From Actinoplanes lutulentus (GTDB lineage: Bacteria > Actinomycetota > Actinomycetes > Mycobacteriales > Micromonosporaceae), in the NCBI RefSeq assembly GCF_003259845.1, contig NZ_QLMJ01000035.1, forward strand, positions 1-37,777: a DNA stretch of 37,777 bases. Direction: 5' to 3'. A program made the position numbers and the translations under genes. The notes below the pieces were generated by a model, which was not told the origin of the DNA, did no database searches, and worked only from the letters and a program-made list of their open reading frames with translations. Positions 6,900 through 14,300 of this stretch are shown here, piece after piece; position 1 is the first letter of the stretch, and each line of letters starts with the position of its first letter.

Positions 6900-7922
6900 A
6901 TGGTCTCCAGACAGCAGGGACGAGACGACTTCCTGCAAAAGATCAAAGGCGACTTCGACGCTCGGCTCGCCGCGCTGGCGTCGGAACCGGACCGCTGGGT
7001 CGAATTCATCGACCAGGTCGCCGTCTTCGGCGCCCGTTACAGCCTCAACAATCAGTTCCTGCTGATGATGCAGGCCAACGAACGTGGCATCGAGCCCACG
7101 TACTTCATGTCCTACGGCAACAAGGCGGGAACCAGCGGCTGGTTGAGTCGTGGTCGCAAGGTTCGTGAAGGCGAGAAGTCGTTCAAGGTGTGGGCGCCCG
7201 TCAAGCGACGGCCGACCGAGGAACAGGCTCGCGAGTGGGAGTCGTCGGGACGCACCGTTCGCCGTGAGCAGTCCGGCCGTCTCGCCAGACAGGTCGTCAG
7301 ATTCAAGCTGGCTTCCACGTTCGATCTCTCGCAGACCGACGGTGAGCCGTTCGAGGTTCCCACAGTGCGGCAGCGACGCCGCATGCGGACATCAGCTGCC
7401 GGAGTGCCTCAGCTGCTGGTCGGCGAGGACCTGACCGGAGCGTTAAACGACCTCGTTTCCCTGATCGAAACATCTGGGTACGGCTTCGACTTGGCGCCGC
7501 CAGGAAGCCAGTATCTCGGTGCCGCCAACGGGATCACCGTGGCCGCCGGTGTAATGCGGGTGCTGGTCCGTGACGATGTCAGCCCCGCGCAGCGGGTCAA
7601 GACCACGGTGCACGAGCTGGCGCACATTCGGTGCGGTCATCTCACCGACACCGAGACCGGCGCGGACGTGCACCGCGGGCAGGCAGAGACCGAGGCGGAA
7701 AGCGTTGCGCACATCGTCTGTGCGGCGTTGGGACTGGACACCGCCGCGTTCAGCGACGCTTACGTCCTGGGCTGGGCCGACGGCGACATGGACCTGGTCC
7801 AGCAGTGCGCTGCCACGGTGCTGCGCGTCGCCAAGAGCATCCTCACCGACTTGGCCCCAGAAGAGGGTGCCGGCGAGTCCGATCCGGTCGACGACGCGTC
7901 CCGGACGGAGGCGGTCCAGTGA
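6900..7922 (+). CDS. ArdC-like antirestriction protein (ssDNA-binding plus metallopeptidase-like)
   Basis: A 340-residue protein. The ATG at 6900 is chosen because AGGAGGG lies eight bases upstream; a GTG at 6849 is in frame but has no such site. The N-terminal ~130 residues match the ArdC single-strand DNA-binding domain, with SLNNQFLLMMQANERG and the GWLSRGRKVREGEKSFKVWAPV pattern. The C-terminal half holds an HELAH metalloprotease motif at residues 238-242 with downstream acidic residues (AETEAESVAHIV). ArdC proteins are carried by plasmids and conjugative elements and protect incoming DNA from host restriction. The gene shares a 4-base GTGA overlap with the DprA-like gene, so the two are translationally coupled. 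The catalytic motif is intact; whether it cleaves protein is not established here. Confidence 0.88.
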   Translation: MVSRQQGRDDFLQKIKGDFDARLAALASEPDRWVEFIDQVAVFGARYSLNNQFLLMMQANERGIEPTYFMSYGNKAGTSGWLSRGRKVREGEKSFKVWAPVKRRPTEEQAREWESSGRTVRREQSGRLARQVVRFKLASTFDLSQTDGEPFEVPTVRQRRRMRTSAAGVPQLLVGEDLTGALNDLVSLIETSGYGFDLAPPGSQYLGAANGITVAAGVMRVLVRDDVSPAQRVKTTVHELAHIRCGHLTDTETGADVHRGQAETEAESVAHIVCAALGLDTAAFSDAYVLGWADGDMDLVQQCAATVLRVAKSILTDLAPEEGAGESDPVDDASRTEAVQ

Positions 7923-8863
7923 CCACCGGCCTGGAGGAGAACCAGATCGCCAGGGCAGTCCTCGCGTACCTCGCCGTTCACCTGCCGACCCATGTCGAGC
8001 AGCTGCACGAGCTGGCCGTGTCTCTCGGCCCGGTCGAGGCACTCGGCACGCTGCTCTCGCCGGCGACGTCGGCTGACGTGCGGGAGCACTACCTCGGCGT
8101 CATGCCGGTCGAGCGGCTGCGCGTCCATGCCGGCGCAGTTCTCGACGCCGCCGAGGATGCGGGCACCCGAGTCCTCGTCCCCGAAGACAAGGACTGGCCG
8201 GCCCGGCTCGATGATCTCTCCCGAATCGAGTGGGCCGCGGCACCGAGTTCCGCCTGGTGCCTGTGGGTACGCGGTGTCCCGGCCCCGATCCCGGCCCGCA
8301 CGGTGGCGATCCACGGAAGCCGAGCTGCGACGCCGTACGGCAACACGGTCGCCACTGAGCTCGGCCATGACCTCGCCAAAGCCGGATGGACCGTGGCGGT
8401 CACCAGCAATTTCGGGATCAACGCCGCAGCCCTGCGCGGAGCCCTCGCGGCCGACGGCCGGGTAGTCGCGGTCCTGCCCGGCGGGATCGACCGGCCGTAT
8501 CCCGCCGGCCACCGCGCGCTGCTCGGCCAGGCGGCCAAAAACGGACAGGTGATCAGCGCCTACCCGCCCGGCACCCCACCCGATGCCAAGCGAGCCGCCG
8601 CGGCCGACCGTCTACTGGCGGGCCTGACCAGCGGCGCCGTACTGGTGGAAGCCCCACCGGACACCACCGTCGTCGCGGTGATCGAGGAAACCATTCGTCG
8701 AGGCCGGCGGGCGATGGTCGTGCCCGGCCCGGTGACCTCCGTACTTTCCGGTGGGCCCCACCAGGCGCTGCGTGATCACCGGCAGGCACGGCTGGTCCGC
8801 GACGCCGCCGACGTTCTGACCGAGCTCAAACACACTCCGGCGGGACGGCCCGCCGCCCATTAA
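7919..8863 (+). CDS. DprA/Smf-like DNA-processing protein
   Basis: A 314-residue protein. The GTG at 7919 is used: it overlaps the preceding stop codon and has GGAGG about ten bases upstream. A longer frame from 7631 lies inside the ArdC-like gene. The Rossmann-like core matches DprA: IHGSRAATPYG (GSR at 133-135), TSNFGINAAALRGAL in place of the usual GLARGIDAAAHRGAL, VVAVLPGGIDRPYPAGHRALL, ISAYPPGTPP and GAVLVEA. DprA binds incoming single-stranded DNA and hands it to RecA. A copy fused translationally to an antirestriction gene suggests a job in protecting or processing transferred single strands, which is inference. It is distinct enough from chromosomal DprA to be a mobile-element variant. 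A strong hairpin follows. Confidence 0.85.
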   Translation: MTTGLEENQIARAVLAYLAVHLPTHVEQLHELAVSLGPVEALGTLLSPATSADVREHYLGVMPVERLRVHAGAVLDAAEDAGTRVLVPEDKDWPARLDDLSRIEWAAAPSSAWCLWVRGVPAPIPARTVAIHGSRAATPYGNTVATELGHDLAKAGWTVAVTSNFGINAAALRGALAADGRVVAVLPGGIDRPYPAGHRALLGQAAKNGQVISAYPPGTPPDAKRAAAADRLLAGLTSGAVLVEAPPDTTVVAVIEETIRRGRRAMVVPGPVTSVLSGGPHQALRDHRQARLVRDAADVLTELKHTPAGRPAAH

Positions 8864-8870
8864 GAGAACT

Positions 8871-8896
8871 GACGGCCCGCCAGAAGGCGGGCCGTC
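8871..8896. terminator. Hairpin terminator after the DprA-like gene
   Basis: A perfect 11-bp GC-rich stem, GACGGCCCGCC (8871-8881) and GGCGGGCCGTC (8886-8896), with an AGAA loop starts eight bases after the stop codon at 8863. No T-tract follows, which is common for actinobacterial terminators. Confidence 0.8.
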
Positions 8897-8911
8897 GTCC
8901 TATCCACAGAG

Positions 8912-8949
8912 CCCGGGGACGCCCACGCCTAGACAACGTGCGTCCCGGG
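8912..8949. promoter_or_regulatory. Imperfect inverted repeat in the GGDEF-gene leader
   Basis: CCCGGGGACG (8912-8921) pairs with CGTCCCGGG (8941-8949) with one bulged G, and CCACG/CGTG inside can extend the stem. It lies 24 bases before the GTG at 8974. It could be a structured leader or an operator; no known riboswitch was recognised. Confidence 0.4.
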
Positions 8950-8973
8950 TTCTCCATTTAGTGGAGGAACCCA

Positions 8974-9672
8974 GTGTTCATCACACACCTCGTGATCGCC
9001 ACCATCTTGGCAGCCACGACCGGAGCCGGGATGGCCTACGTCGCCGCCCGATCGACCGTCAACCGGCTACGCGCCGAACTGGACGAAGCCCACTGGCAGC
9101 TGAGCCACGACCCGCTCACCGGCCTGTCCAACCGAGCCGGCCTACGAGACGCCCATCGAGCCGTCGCCACCGGTCGGCCCCACCCGGTCACCATCATGCT
9201 GATCGACCTGGACAGCTTCAAAACCATCAACGACATTCGCGGCCACGACGCCGGCGACGCCGTCCTGGAAGAGATCGCAACCCGGATCGAATCACTCGCC
9301 GAGCTGTACGACGGATGCAGCGCCCGGCTCTCCGGTGACGAGTTCGCCGTCATCCTCGACCACGACTACAAGGTCGCCAAGGCCGCCGAACTGTTCGTTT
9401 CGATCCTGGGCTTCGCCATGGACATCCGCACCGGCGAAGGCACGCTCACCGTTGCGGTCGCCGCCAGCATCGGCGTCGCCGTCGTGTCCAGCACCGACCC
9501 GCTGGACACCGTCGCGCTGCACCGAGCCGACACCGCGATGTACCACGCCAAAAAGCAAGGCGGAAATCGACACGTTCTCTACACACCCGGCATGACCATG
9601 CCGGACGGTCCGCCGCGACGCGGCCCGCGCCCACGCGACCTGCACGACCGCAACACGGGGCCGGCCGCATGA
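8974..9672 (+). CDS. Membrane-anchored GGDEF-domain protein with variant SGDEF motif
   Basis: A 232-residue protein starting at GTG 8974 with GGAGG seven bases upstream. A single N-terminal hydrophobic segment (about 3-25) is followed by a short helical linker and a full-length GGDEF domain. The metal/GTP-binding stretch IDLDSFKTINDIRGHDAGD is intact. The signature loop reads SGDEF at 120-124, with serine for the first glycine, and no RxxD product-inhibition site precedes it. GGDEF proteins make cyclic di-GMP; first-position variants can be active or act only as receptors, so activity is uncertain. In actinomycetes cyclic di-GMP controls development, so a mobile copy could alter the host. The last four bases overlap the next gene (ATGA), indicating coupling. 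Confidence 0.88.
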   Translation: MFITHLVIATILAATTGAGMAYVAARSTVNRLRAELDEAHWQLSHDPLTGLSNRAGLRDAHRAVATGRPHPVTIMLIDLDSFKTINDIRGHDAGDAVLEEIATRIESLAELYDGCSARLSGDEFAVILDHDYKVAKAAELFVSILGFAMDIRTGEGTLTVAVAASIGVAVVSSTDPLDTVALHRADTAMYHAKKQGGNRHVLYTPGMTMPDGPPRRGPRPRDLHDRNTGPAA

Positions 9673-10961
9673 ACCTCGCGACTCTGACGACCTGCGCGAT
9701 CTGCCGCCATGCCCTCACCAAACATCGGGACAGGGAAAACGTCGTATTCCGTCACCCCGTCGCCGACCACTCCCACGAGGCCGTTCCCGTTGAGGCAGGG
9801 CCGGGGGAACCGGTTTTCGACCGATGCCACACCTGCACCGGCGCCTCGCCCGTCTGGGCCTATCAGACCGGTGTCATCGGAATCGCCGCCATCGGCGGCG
9901 ACATCCAGACCTACAACGACCGATGGCATGTCTGCTATCGATGCTCCCAGTTCCTCGAGGCCGGCGACGTCGACGCGCTCACGGCTCACTGCGCCGGCCT
10001 GATGCACTGGCCACCCGGCAGTGATCAGTACACGATCCTGAACACGCTGCACCAGGGCATTGTCCTGAGCAGTGAAGGACGGACGCTGCTGACCACGACC
10101 GACTGGACACCTGCCCGGCTGACCGCCGAGATGCTTCCGAAGATCCGCGACCGGTTCACCGGTCTGCTACGAGGACCGTCCGACCTCCCCGAACCCATCA
10201 ACGGTCGTGGACACCGCAACAACCTGGCCGACGAACTTGACCGCACGGTGATGTACTGGATCAACCATGAGTTCGCCGACGTGGTCAGCGCGGTAAACAG
10301 CGACCAACCCGTCGCACGAATCACCGACAACCTCATGCCCTCGAAATCTGGGCTGATCGCTTGGCCCGAACCGGTCGGAGCAAACAGAGACCTCGCCGCA
10401 GTCTCCTGGACACCCCTGGCCGACGGCTGGCAGATCCTCGGCTACCGAAGCATCGGCGCCGCCACGGATCAGGATCTAATGGAGAAGTTTCGCCACGAAA
10501 TCGGCTGGCTCGTCCCGATCCACGCCGAACACGTCACCCAACGCGCCGCGATCGACGGCAACCACCCGCTCAGTCCACTGGTCACGACGTGGCTACTCAT
10601 CAAACAGCAGATCGCCGAAGCCGTGCCAGCCCGACTTCCCAACGGGATCACGAAGGCCTATCGGCGCCACAATCGCCCGGCCCCCGAAGTCCGGACCGTG
10701 CGCATCAAACCGCGCAACACCAGTAGATCAACAGATCAGACCAGCTCCGGAAACGCTCCAGCACGAGCCAAACCCGATCACCGCTTCTGGGTCTCGGGCC
10801 ATGAGCGAATGCAGGCTCACGGCCAGGGCCGAAGCCTCCGCACCAAAATCGACATCGAGCCCTTTCTGAAGGGTGACGAGGACCTGCCAATCAAACTGAG
10901 CACTACCGTACGCATCCTCGGCAGCCGAACCTTCGGCGAGGACGCAGCTAAACACGAGTGA
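9669..10961 (+). CDS. Mobile-element-associated zinc-ribbon protein of unknown function
   Basis: A 430-residue protein starting at ATG 9669, coupled to the GGDEF gene by a 4-base overlap. The N-terminal part has three C-x2-C pairs, at 9/12, 53/56 and 89/92, suggesting zinc binding. The middle is mostly helical with no recognised domain. The C-terminus carries a conserved-looking block, FWVSGHERMQAHGQGRS, then KIDIEPFLKGDEDLPI and a TVRIL end. Blocks of this kind recur in uncharacterised proteins of actinomycete plasmids and integrative elements; that is recollection of the family, not a search. It is the last gene before the hairpin at 10969-10997. Function is unknown. Confidence 0.75.
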   Translation: MNLATLTTCAICRHALTKHRDRENVVFRHPVADHSHEAVPVEAGPGEPVFDRCHTCTGASPVWAYQTGVIGIAAIGGDIQTYNDRWHVCYRCSQFLEAGDVDALTAHCAGLMHWPPGSDQYTILNTLHQGIVLSSEGRTLLTTTDWTPARLTAEMLPKIRDRFTGLLRGPSDLPEPINGRGHRNNLADELDRTVMYWINHEFADVVSAVNSDQPVARITDNLMPSKSGLIAWPEPVGANRDLAAVSWTPLADGWQILGYRSIGAATDQDLMEKFRHEIGWLVPIHAEHVTQRAAIDGNHPLSPLVTTWLLIKQQIAEAVPARLPNGITKAYRRHNRPAPEVRTVRIKPRNTSRSTDQTSSGNAPARAKPDHRFWVSGHERMQAHGQGRSLRTKIDIEPFLKGDEDLPIKLSTTVRILGSRTFGEDAAKHE

Positions 10962-10968
10962 GGATCGC

Positions 10969-10997
10969 GTGGTGGCCGGCAAATCACCGGCCACCAC
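10969..10997. terminator. Hairpin terminator closing the GGDEF operon
   Basis: GTGGTGGCCGG (10969-10979) and CCGGCCACCAC (10987-10997) form a perfect 11-bp stem with a 7-base loop, beginning eight bases after the stop codon. Confidence 0.82.
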
Positions 10998-11049
10998 TAC
11001 TCGGTTCCATAACAACGCCACACAACACCAATGGGGATCCTGTCGTGGG

Positions 11050-11065
11050 CTTGACAGCTGTCAAG
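11050..11065. promoter_or_regulatory. Perfect 16-bp palindrome with embedded -35-like TTGACA
   Basis: CTTGACAGCTGTCAAG is a perfect palindrome 63 bases upstream of the first gene of the WXG100-like cassette. TTGACA at 11051-11056 matches a consensus -35 box, and CTAGCA about 18 bases on is a weak -10 candidate. A dimeric regulator binding here would block the promoter. The CTGTCA half-site also occurs near 2.2 and 4.8 kb. Confidence 0.6.
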
Positions 11066-11128
11066 GTGAACCCCCTAGCAGCGACGGGCGTTGATACCTT
11101 CAGGCGGCGATCTACGACGGGGGGTCCG

Positions 11129-11452
11129 ATGAACTCGGGCACAGAGGCGAAAATCGAATTTCAGCGGCTCGTCGGCAAGTTCTCGCTGTTTTTCGCGTTC
11201 ATCTACTTTCTCATGATCGTTGGCAGCATCGTCACTGTCGTGGACGGTGACAAGGTCCCGGTGCTCACCTGGGTAGGCATCGTGCTGGCGGGCATCGTCT
11301 TCGTGCCAGCCGTCATGGATGCGGTACGACTCCACCGGACCTCGGATCAGCAGCGTCTGGCAGCGCTGTGGCGACGTTGTGCCCTGCTCACTCTGGCCGG
11401 GCTCGTCGTCATGATCGCAACGGCTGTCGCGGTCGAGGCGGTGTACTCATGA
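11129..11452 (+). CDS. Small three-segment membrane protein
   Basis: A 107-residue protein. The ATG at 11129 follows a GGGGGG stretch; a longer frame from 10958 has no coding character. Three hydrophobic segments are visible, at about residues 17-37, 46-64 and 82-104, separated by charged loops. It overlaps the next gene, a WXG100-like protein, by four bases (ATGA), so it heads a translationally coupled cassette. Family unknown. It may be a membrane partner or immunity protein for the secreted-type proteins downstream, but nothing in the sequence proves this. Confidence 0.75.
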   Translation: MNSGTEAKIEFQRLVGKFSLFFAFIYFLMIVGSIVTVVDGDKVPVLTWVGIVLAGIVFVPAVMDAVRLHRTSDQQRLAALWRRCALLTLAGLVVMIATAVAVEAVYS

Positions 11453-11781
11453 CGCTCCGAGTCGACCCTGCCGCGCTGCGGCTGTACGCCGCCCAGATGA
11501 CCGAGATGACCAGAGCCGCCGAGGCAGCGAAGAGCTACATCGATCAGTGGGGATCCCTCACCCCTCACGAGCGGGGCTTCCTCGGCATCGTGTTCCAGCG
11601 GCATCCGAACTATGTCGAGCGGATCGACGCCATGCTCGATCGAGTCCGGCAACTCACGGACGCATCAGCGGCCAGTCTCACCACCACCGCCCGGACGTAC
11701 GAGGCCACCGACAGCAGCTCGGCCGCCGAGCTCGACGCCTCGTATTCGCCTTCGCCGCGGCCGATGATCTTCCGCGATTGA
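11449..11781 (+). CDS. WXG100/ESX-like small helical protein
   Basis: A 110-residue protein starting at ATG 11449, overlapping the previous stop. It is mainly two predicted helices (RLYAAQMTEMTRAAEAAKSY, then a second after about residue 45) joined near a short loop, a layout and size typical of type VII secretion substrates. A clear W-x-G is not present: the loop reads QWGSLTPHERG. It begins MTLRVDPAAL, as many actinobacterial ESX-type proteins do. The neighbours support the assignment. It is probably exported as a dimer with the next protein, an inference from the family. No secretion machinery is encoded in the window. Confidence 0.68.
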   Translation: MTLRVDPAALRLYAAQMTEMTRAAEAAKSYIDQWGSLTPHERGFLGIVFQRHPNYVERIDAMLDRVRQLTDASAASLTTTARTYEATDSSSAAELDASYSPSPRPMIFRD

Positions 11782-11802
11782 TCGACACCACGGGGAATGA
11801 CG

Positions 11803-12531
11803 ATGGACGACCCGACCTTCCTGCTCCAGCCGCCCGGGGAAACTAGTGAGAACGTCGCCAGGGTCGTGATGAACCCTGGCGACGCGTTCAACTACATCTC
11901 CCCGGCGGCCTGGATCAACTCGGCGATCGAATCGCTCACCGGTACCGATGTGATCGGGTACTTCACCGACTGGGTCGGCGGGGACTGGGCCGCGATCTAT
12001 CGCTTCGGCGACGCCCTGCACAGCCTCGCCGACTGCATGCAGCAGATCGGTGTGAACATCCAGCAGGGCATGGAGTCCCTCGACGCCGACTGGGACGGCA
12101 ACGCGAACGACTCCGCGTACAACTACTTCACGTCCTTCGCGGCGGCCACGAGCGGACAGCAATACGCCCTCAACGAGGCCGGCAAGGAGTATCACAAGGC
12201 GGCCAGCGGAGCCCATCAGGTGTCGAACGCGCTGGGCAACATTCTGCAGGCTCTGGTGGACAAGGCCATCCTCGCCGGTGTCGTCGCGGCCGGGAGCGCC
12301 GCCTTCACCGCGACGGGAGTCGGGGCGGCCGCCGGCATCGGCGGTTACGCCGCGGTGGCGCTGATCGTCAAGGACATGCTGAACCTTCTCAACAAAGCGT
12401 CACTGATCATCAACACGGCGCTGACGACGATCTTTGGCACCTTCGGGCTCGCCATGGACATCGCATACCAGGGCGGCACGCCGCTGGACGTGCCACTACC
12501 CGCTGCCCCCTACATCCCGCCGGGAGCCTGA
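11803..12531 (+). CDS. WXG100-domain protein with hydrophobic C-terminal region
   Basis: A 242-residue protein. The ATG at 11803 has GGGGA six bases before it, and the ATG at 11797 immediately abuts that site, so the later start is preferred. The N-terminal half contains a helix-turn-helix WXG100-type region with LDADWDGNANDSAYNYF, the W-x-G turn reading W-D-G. The second half (about 145-215) is alanine/glycine-rich and hydrophobic and could insert in a membrane. It ends in a proline-rich tail (PLDVPLPAAPYIPPGA). Longer WXG100 proteins may be type VII substrates whose C-terminus is a membrane-active effector. No known toxin domain is recognised. The small gene after it, two bases downstream, may be its chaperone or immunity protein. 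Confidence 0.75.
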   Translation: MDDPTFLLQPPGETSENVARVVMNPGDAFNYISPAAWINSAIESLTGTDVIGYFTDWVGGDWAAIYRFGDALHSLADCMQQIGVNIQQGMESLDADWDGNANDSAYNYFTSFAAATSGQQYALNEAGKEYHKAASGAHQVSNALGNILQALVDKAILAGVVAAGSAAFTATGVGAAAGIGGYAAVALIVKDMLNLLNKASLIINTALTTIFGTFGLAMDIAYQGGTPLDVPLPAAPYIPPGA

Positions 12532-12532
12532 C

Positions 12533-12862
12533 GTGGACGGAACCCGACTGGACCAAGACCTCGACGCGATGGCCGGCAACCCTCGACTGGCCGACACGGT
12601 CCGAGACACTCTTCAGAGGCTCAGGGACGGACACGGCGGGCGGATGCTCGCCGAGATGGCCGACGACCTCCTCGACGGCCGGATCAGCCTCAAGGATGTC
12701 GCCGGCAGCTCTGCCTATTCTGGGCCGCTGCTCGACGGCATTACGCGGTACCAGCAGTGGCAGTCGGAGCTGACAACCGAGGAACGCCAACTTCTTGAGG
12801 CCGAGGCGCACGATACCTATGGCCGAGACCTTCTTTCGTTCACCGAACCGGGCGATCTCTGA
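12533..12862 (+). CDS. Small acidic helical protein of the WXG100 cassette
   Basis: A 109-residue protein starting at GTG 12533, one base after the previous TGA, so translation is probably coupled; the longer frame from 12434 lies inside the previous gene. It is acidic and largely helical, with no signal peptide or membrane segment (RLRDGHGGRMLAEMADDLLD; TTEERQLLEAEA). Being the last gene of the cassette, it could be a cytoplasmic chaperone or antitoxin-like partner for the WXG100 protein. This is inference from position only. Confidence 0.72.
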   Translation: MDGTRLDQDLDAMAGNPRLADTVRDTLQRLRDGHGGRMLAEMADDLLDGRISLKDVAGSSAYSGPLLDGITRYQQWQSELTTEERQLLEAEAHDTYGRDLLSFTEPGDL

Positions 12863-13061
12863 CAACGCCGATCGCATCACTGATTCTGACGGCCTGAGCC
12901 GGCCCACCCGGACGGGGCGGATTCCGGCGGTCGTCGCAACACTGCTGGTGAGCAACTACGAGGCTGAGCTTAGCGATGCAGCCACCGCGCCTTCGTCGAC
13001 GAACCACCGCCGGCCCGCCAGACGCCCGGATCGCGGTAGATGAGGGCGTTGCTATGAACGG

Positions 13062-13271
13062 TTGGTAGGCGCTGGCCGGAGTAGTTCGCCATTGACTTCC
13101 GTTCTCCCGGCCAAGTCCCACCAGAGCGTATATGACCATCTCACCCAGAACCTCAAGGTCACGGTCTCCTTCTCGGCAGTCAGCGCCTACGTCCGCGCAC
13201 GACGGAAATACCGCACTTCCCAGAACGGTGGTGAAGCCGTGGAACCCTCCGAGGCGGACGGCAAGGGATAG
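13062..13271 (+). pseudogene. Fragment of an IS21-type transposase (IstA), internal part
   Basis: A 69-codon frame with the stretch PAKSHQSVYDHLTQN followed by VSAYVRARRK. It resembles the second helix-turn-helix region of actinobacterial IS21 transposases, where the usual text is close to 'RHTAQRIYDRL...YVRARR'. There is no start region, no DDE catalytic core and no IstB helper, so this is a remnant. Together with flanking non-coding DNA it fills the 423-base interval 12863-13285, where I see no intact gene. Confidence 0.45.
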
Positions 13272-13285
13272 AAGCGCACCCTGCG

Positions 13286-13915
13286 TCAGATCCCGAGAGA
13301 CGCGCTGATCTGCAGACGCCGGTCCACGGCCGCGGCCAGCGGGTCCGCCAGATCGGCCCGGATGTCCTGCGCCCATGAATGCAAGCAGGTCAGGAAACCA
13401 GCGAGATCCTGCTGAACCGCGCCCAGAAGGTTCGGCAGGGTATGACGCGGGATATCGATGTGTGGTTCGTTCGGGCCGGAAGACTTCCCGGAAGGAAGTT
13501 GGCCGCCGTCCTTCCATACTCGGACAACCGGCCCTCGGTGCTCGATCAGCGGATCCGGGTCATGGCCCAGGTCGATCACCTCGCCACCGACCACGCGCAG
13601 CCAGTCGCGCCATTCGTCGAGGCCAATACAGCAGCCGGGGTCGATGACGACGTTGCCGTCGCCCACCCGCAACCCACCCTGCGCGAAATCTCCGTCGTCG
13701 CAGGTCAGATACTTCTCGATCGCCTCGGCCGCATTCGCCGCGGTGATCGAAAGGTCATCGGCGGTCACGCTGCGGCCGATCAACGTCCAGACCACCGTCC
13801 CCACCTGCAGCAATGTCGGCCGGCGCGGAACCGCGAAATAGAAGTCGGTCTGCTCGGCCGGCCAGAACGGGCAGTCAGCGGGCCACCGCTCCAGAACCGG
13901 CGTCAGCGTGATCAT
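13286..13915 (-). CDS. Hypothetical actinobacterial protein
   Basis: A 209-residue protein starting at ATG 13915 (MITLTPVLERWPADCPFW) on the minus strand. It looks like a soluble mixed alpha/beta protein. The central region reads GLRVGDGNVVIDPGCCIGLDEWRDW and the C-terminal region AGFLTCLHSWAQDIRADLADPLAAAVDR. Similar uncharacterised proteins occur in many actinomycetes, often in accessory DNA; I do not recognise a named domain. It lies between two IS21 remnants. Codon use is normal for the window and no frameshift is visible, so it is probably functional. Confidence 0.72.
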   Translation of the reverse strand: MITLTPVLERWPADCPFWPAEQTDFYFAVPRRPTLLQVGTVVWTLIGRSVTADDLSITAANAAEAIEKYLTCDDGDFAQGGLRVGDGNVVIDPGCCIGLDEWRDWLRVVGGEVIDLGHDPDPLIEHRGPVVRVWKDGGQLPSGKSSGPNEPHIDIPRHTLPNLLGAVQQDLAGFLTCLHSWAQDIRADLADPLAAAVDRRLQISASLGI

Positions 13916-14074
13916 CGGATGAGGCTAACGGGCCGAACACGACCCCTGCGACCGCATTCACCGCCCCATCCCGAGGCCCGGGCCCGGCCCGGCTCGCCCA
14001 CGAACCGGATCAGGTTCAGTGACACAAACCGAGCTCACCGCGGTCCGCCACAGGGGGTTCACGACATCAGGCGT

Positions 14075-14300
14075 GTTACCCATTCTGATCCGCCCTGGTC
14101 ACGGCTTCATTCCGGACCAACTTCGCTGTCGGCGGACAGTCGGGGACGGAGGTCCGCCGATGCCGCGGATGTCGAAGGTCGAGCTGTTCGCGGCGATCCG
14201 CAGAGACTCGCGGGCGGGTATGTCCGGGCGGGCCATCGCAACGAAGTGTCGAGTCAGCCGACGTACGGTCAGCGACGCTCTGGCGTCGGTACGTGGCGGG
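14075..14300 (+). mobile_element. Truncated left end of an IS21-family element (IstA N-terminus)
   Basis: From ATG 14160 the frame reads MPRMSKVELFAAIRRDSRAG, then a helix-turn-helix (GRAIATKCRVSRRTVSDAL). This is the N-terminus of actinobacterial IS21 transposases, close to 'KVELFEAIRRDSR...HRRTVRQALA'. The preceding ~80 bases look like the leader at the left end of such elements. After about 14285 similarity stops, so the catalytic part is lost. The start at 14075 is approximate. Confidence 0.6.

Noticed and set aside
8912..8949. Riboswitch (c-di-GMP type) before the GGDEF gene
   Set aside because: Only a single bulged stem is seen; no conserved c-di-GMP aptamer bases were recognised, so it is listed only as an inverted repeat.
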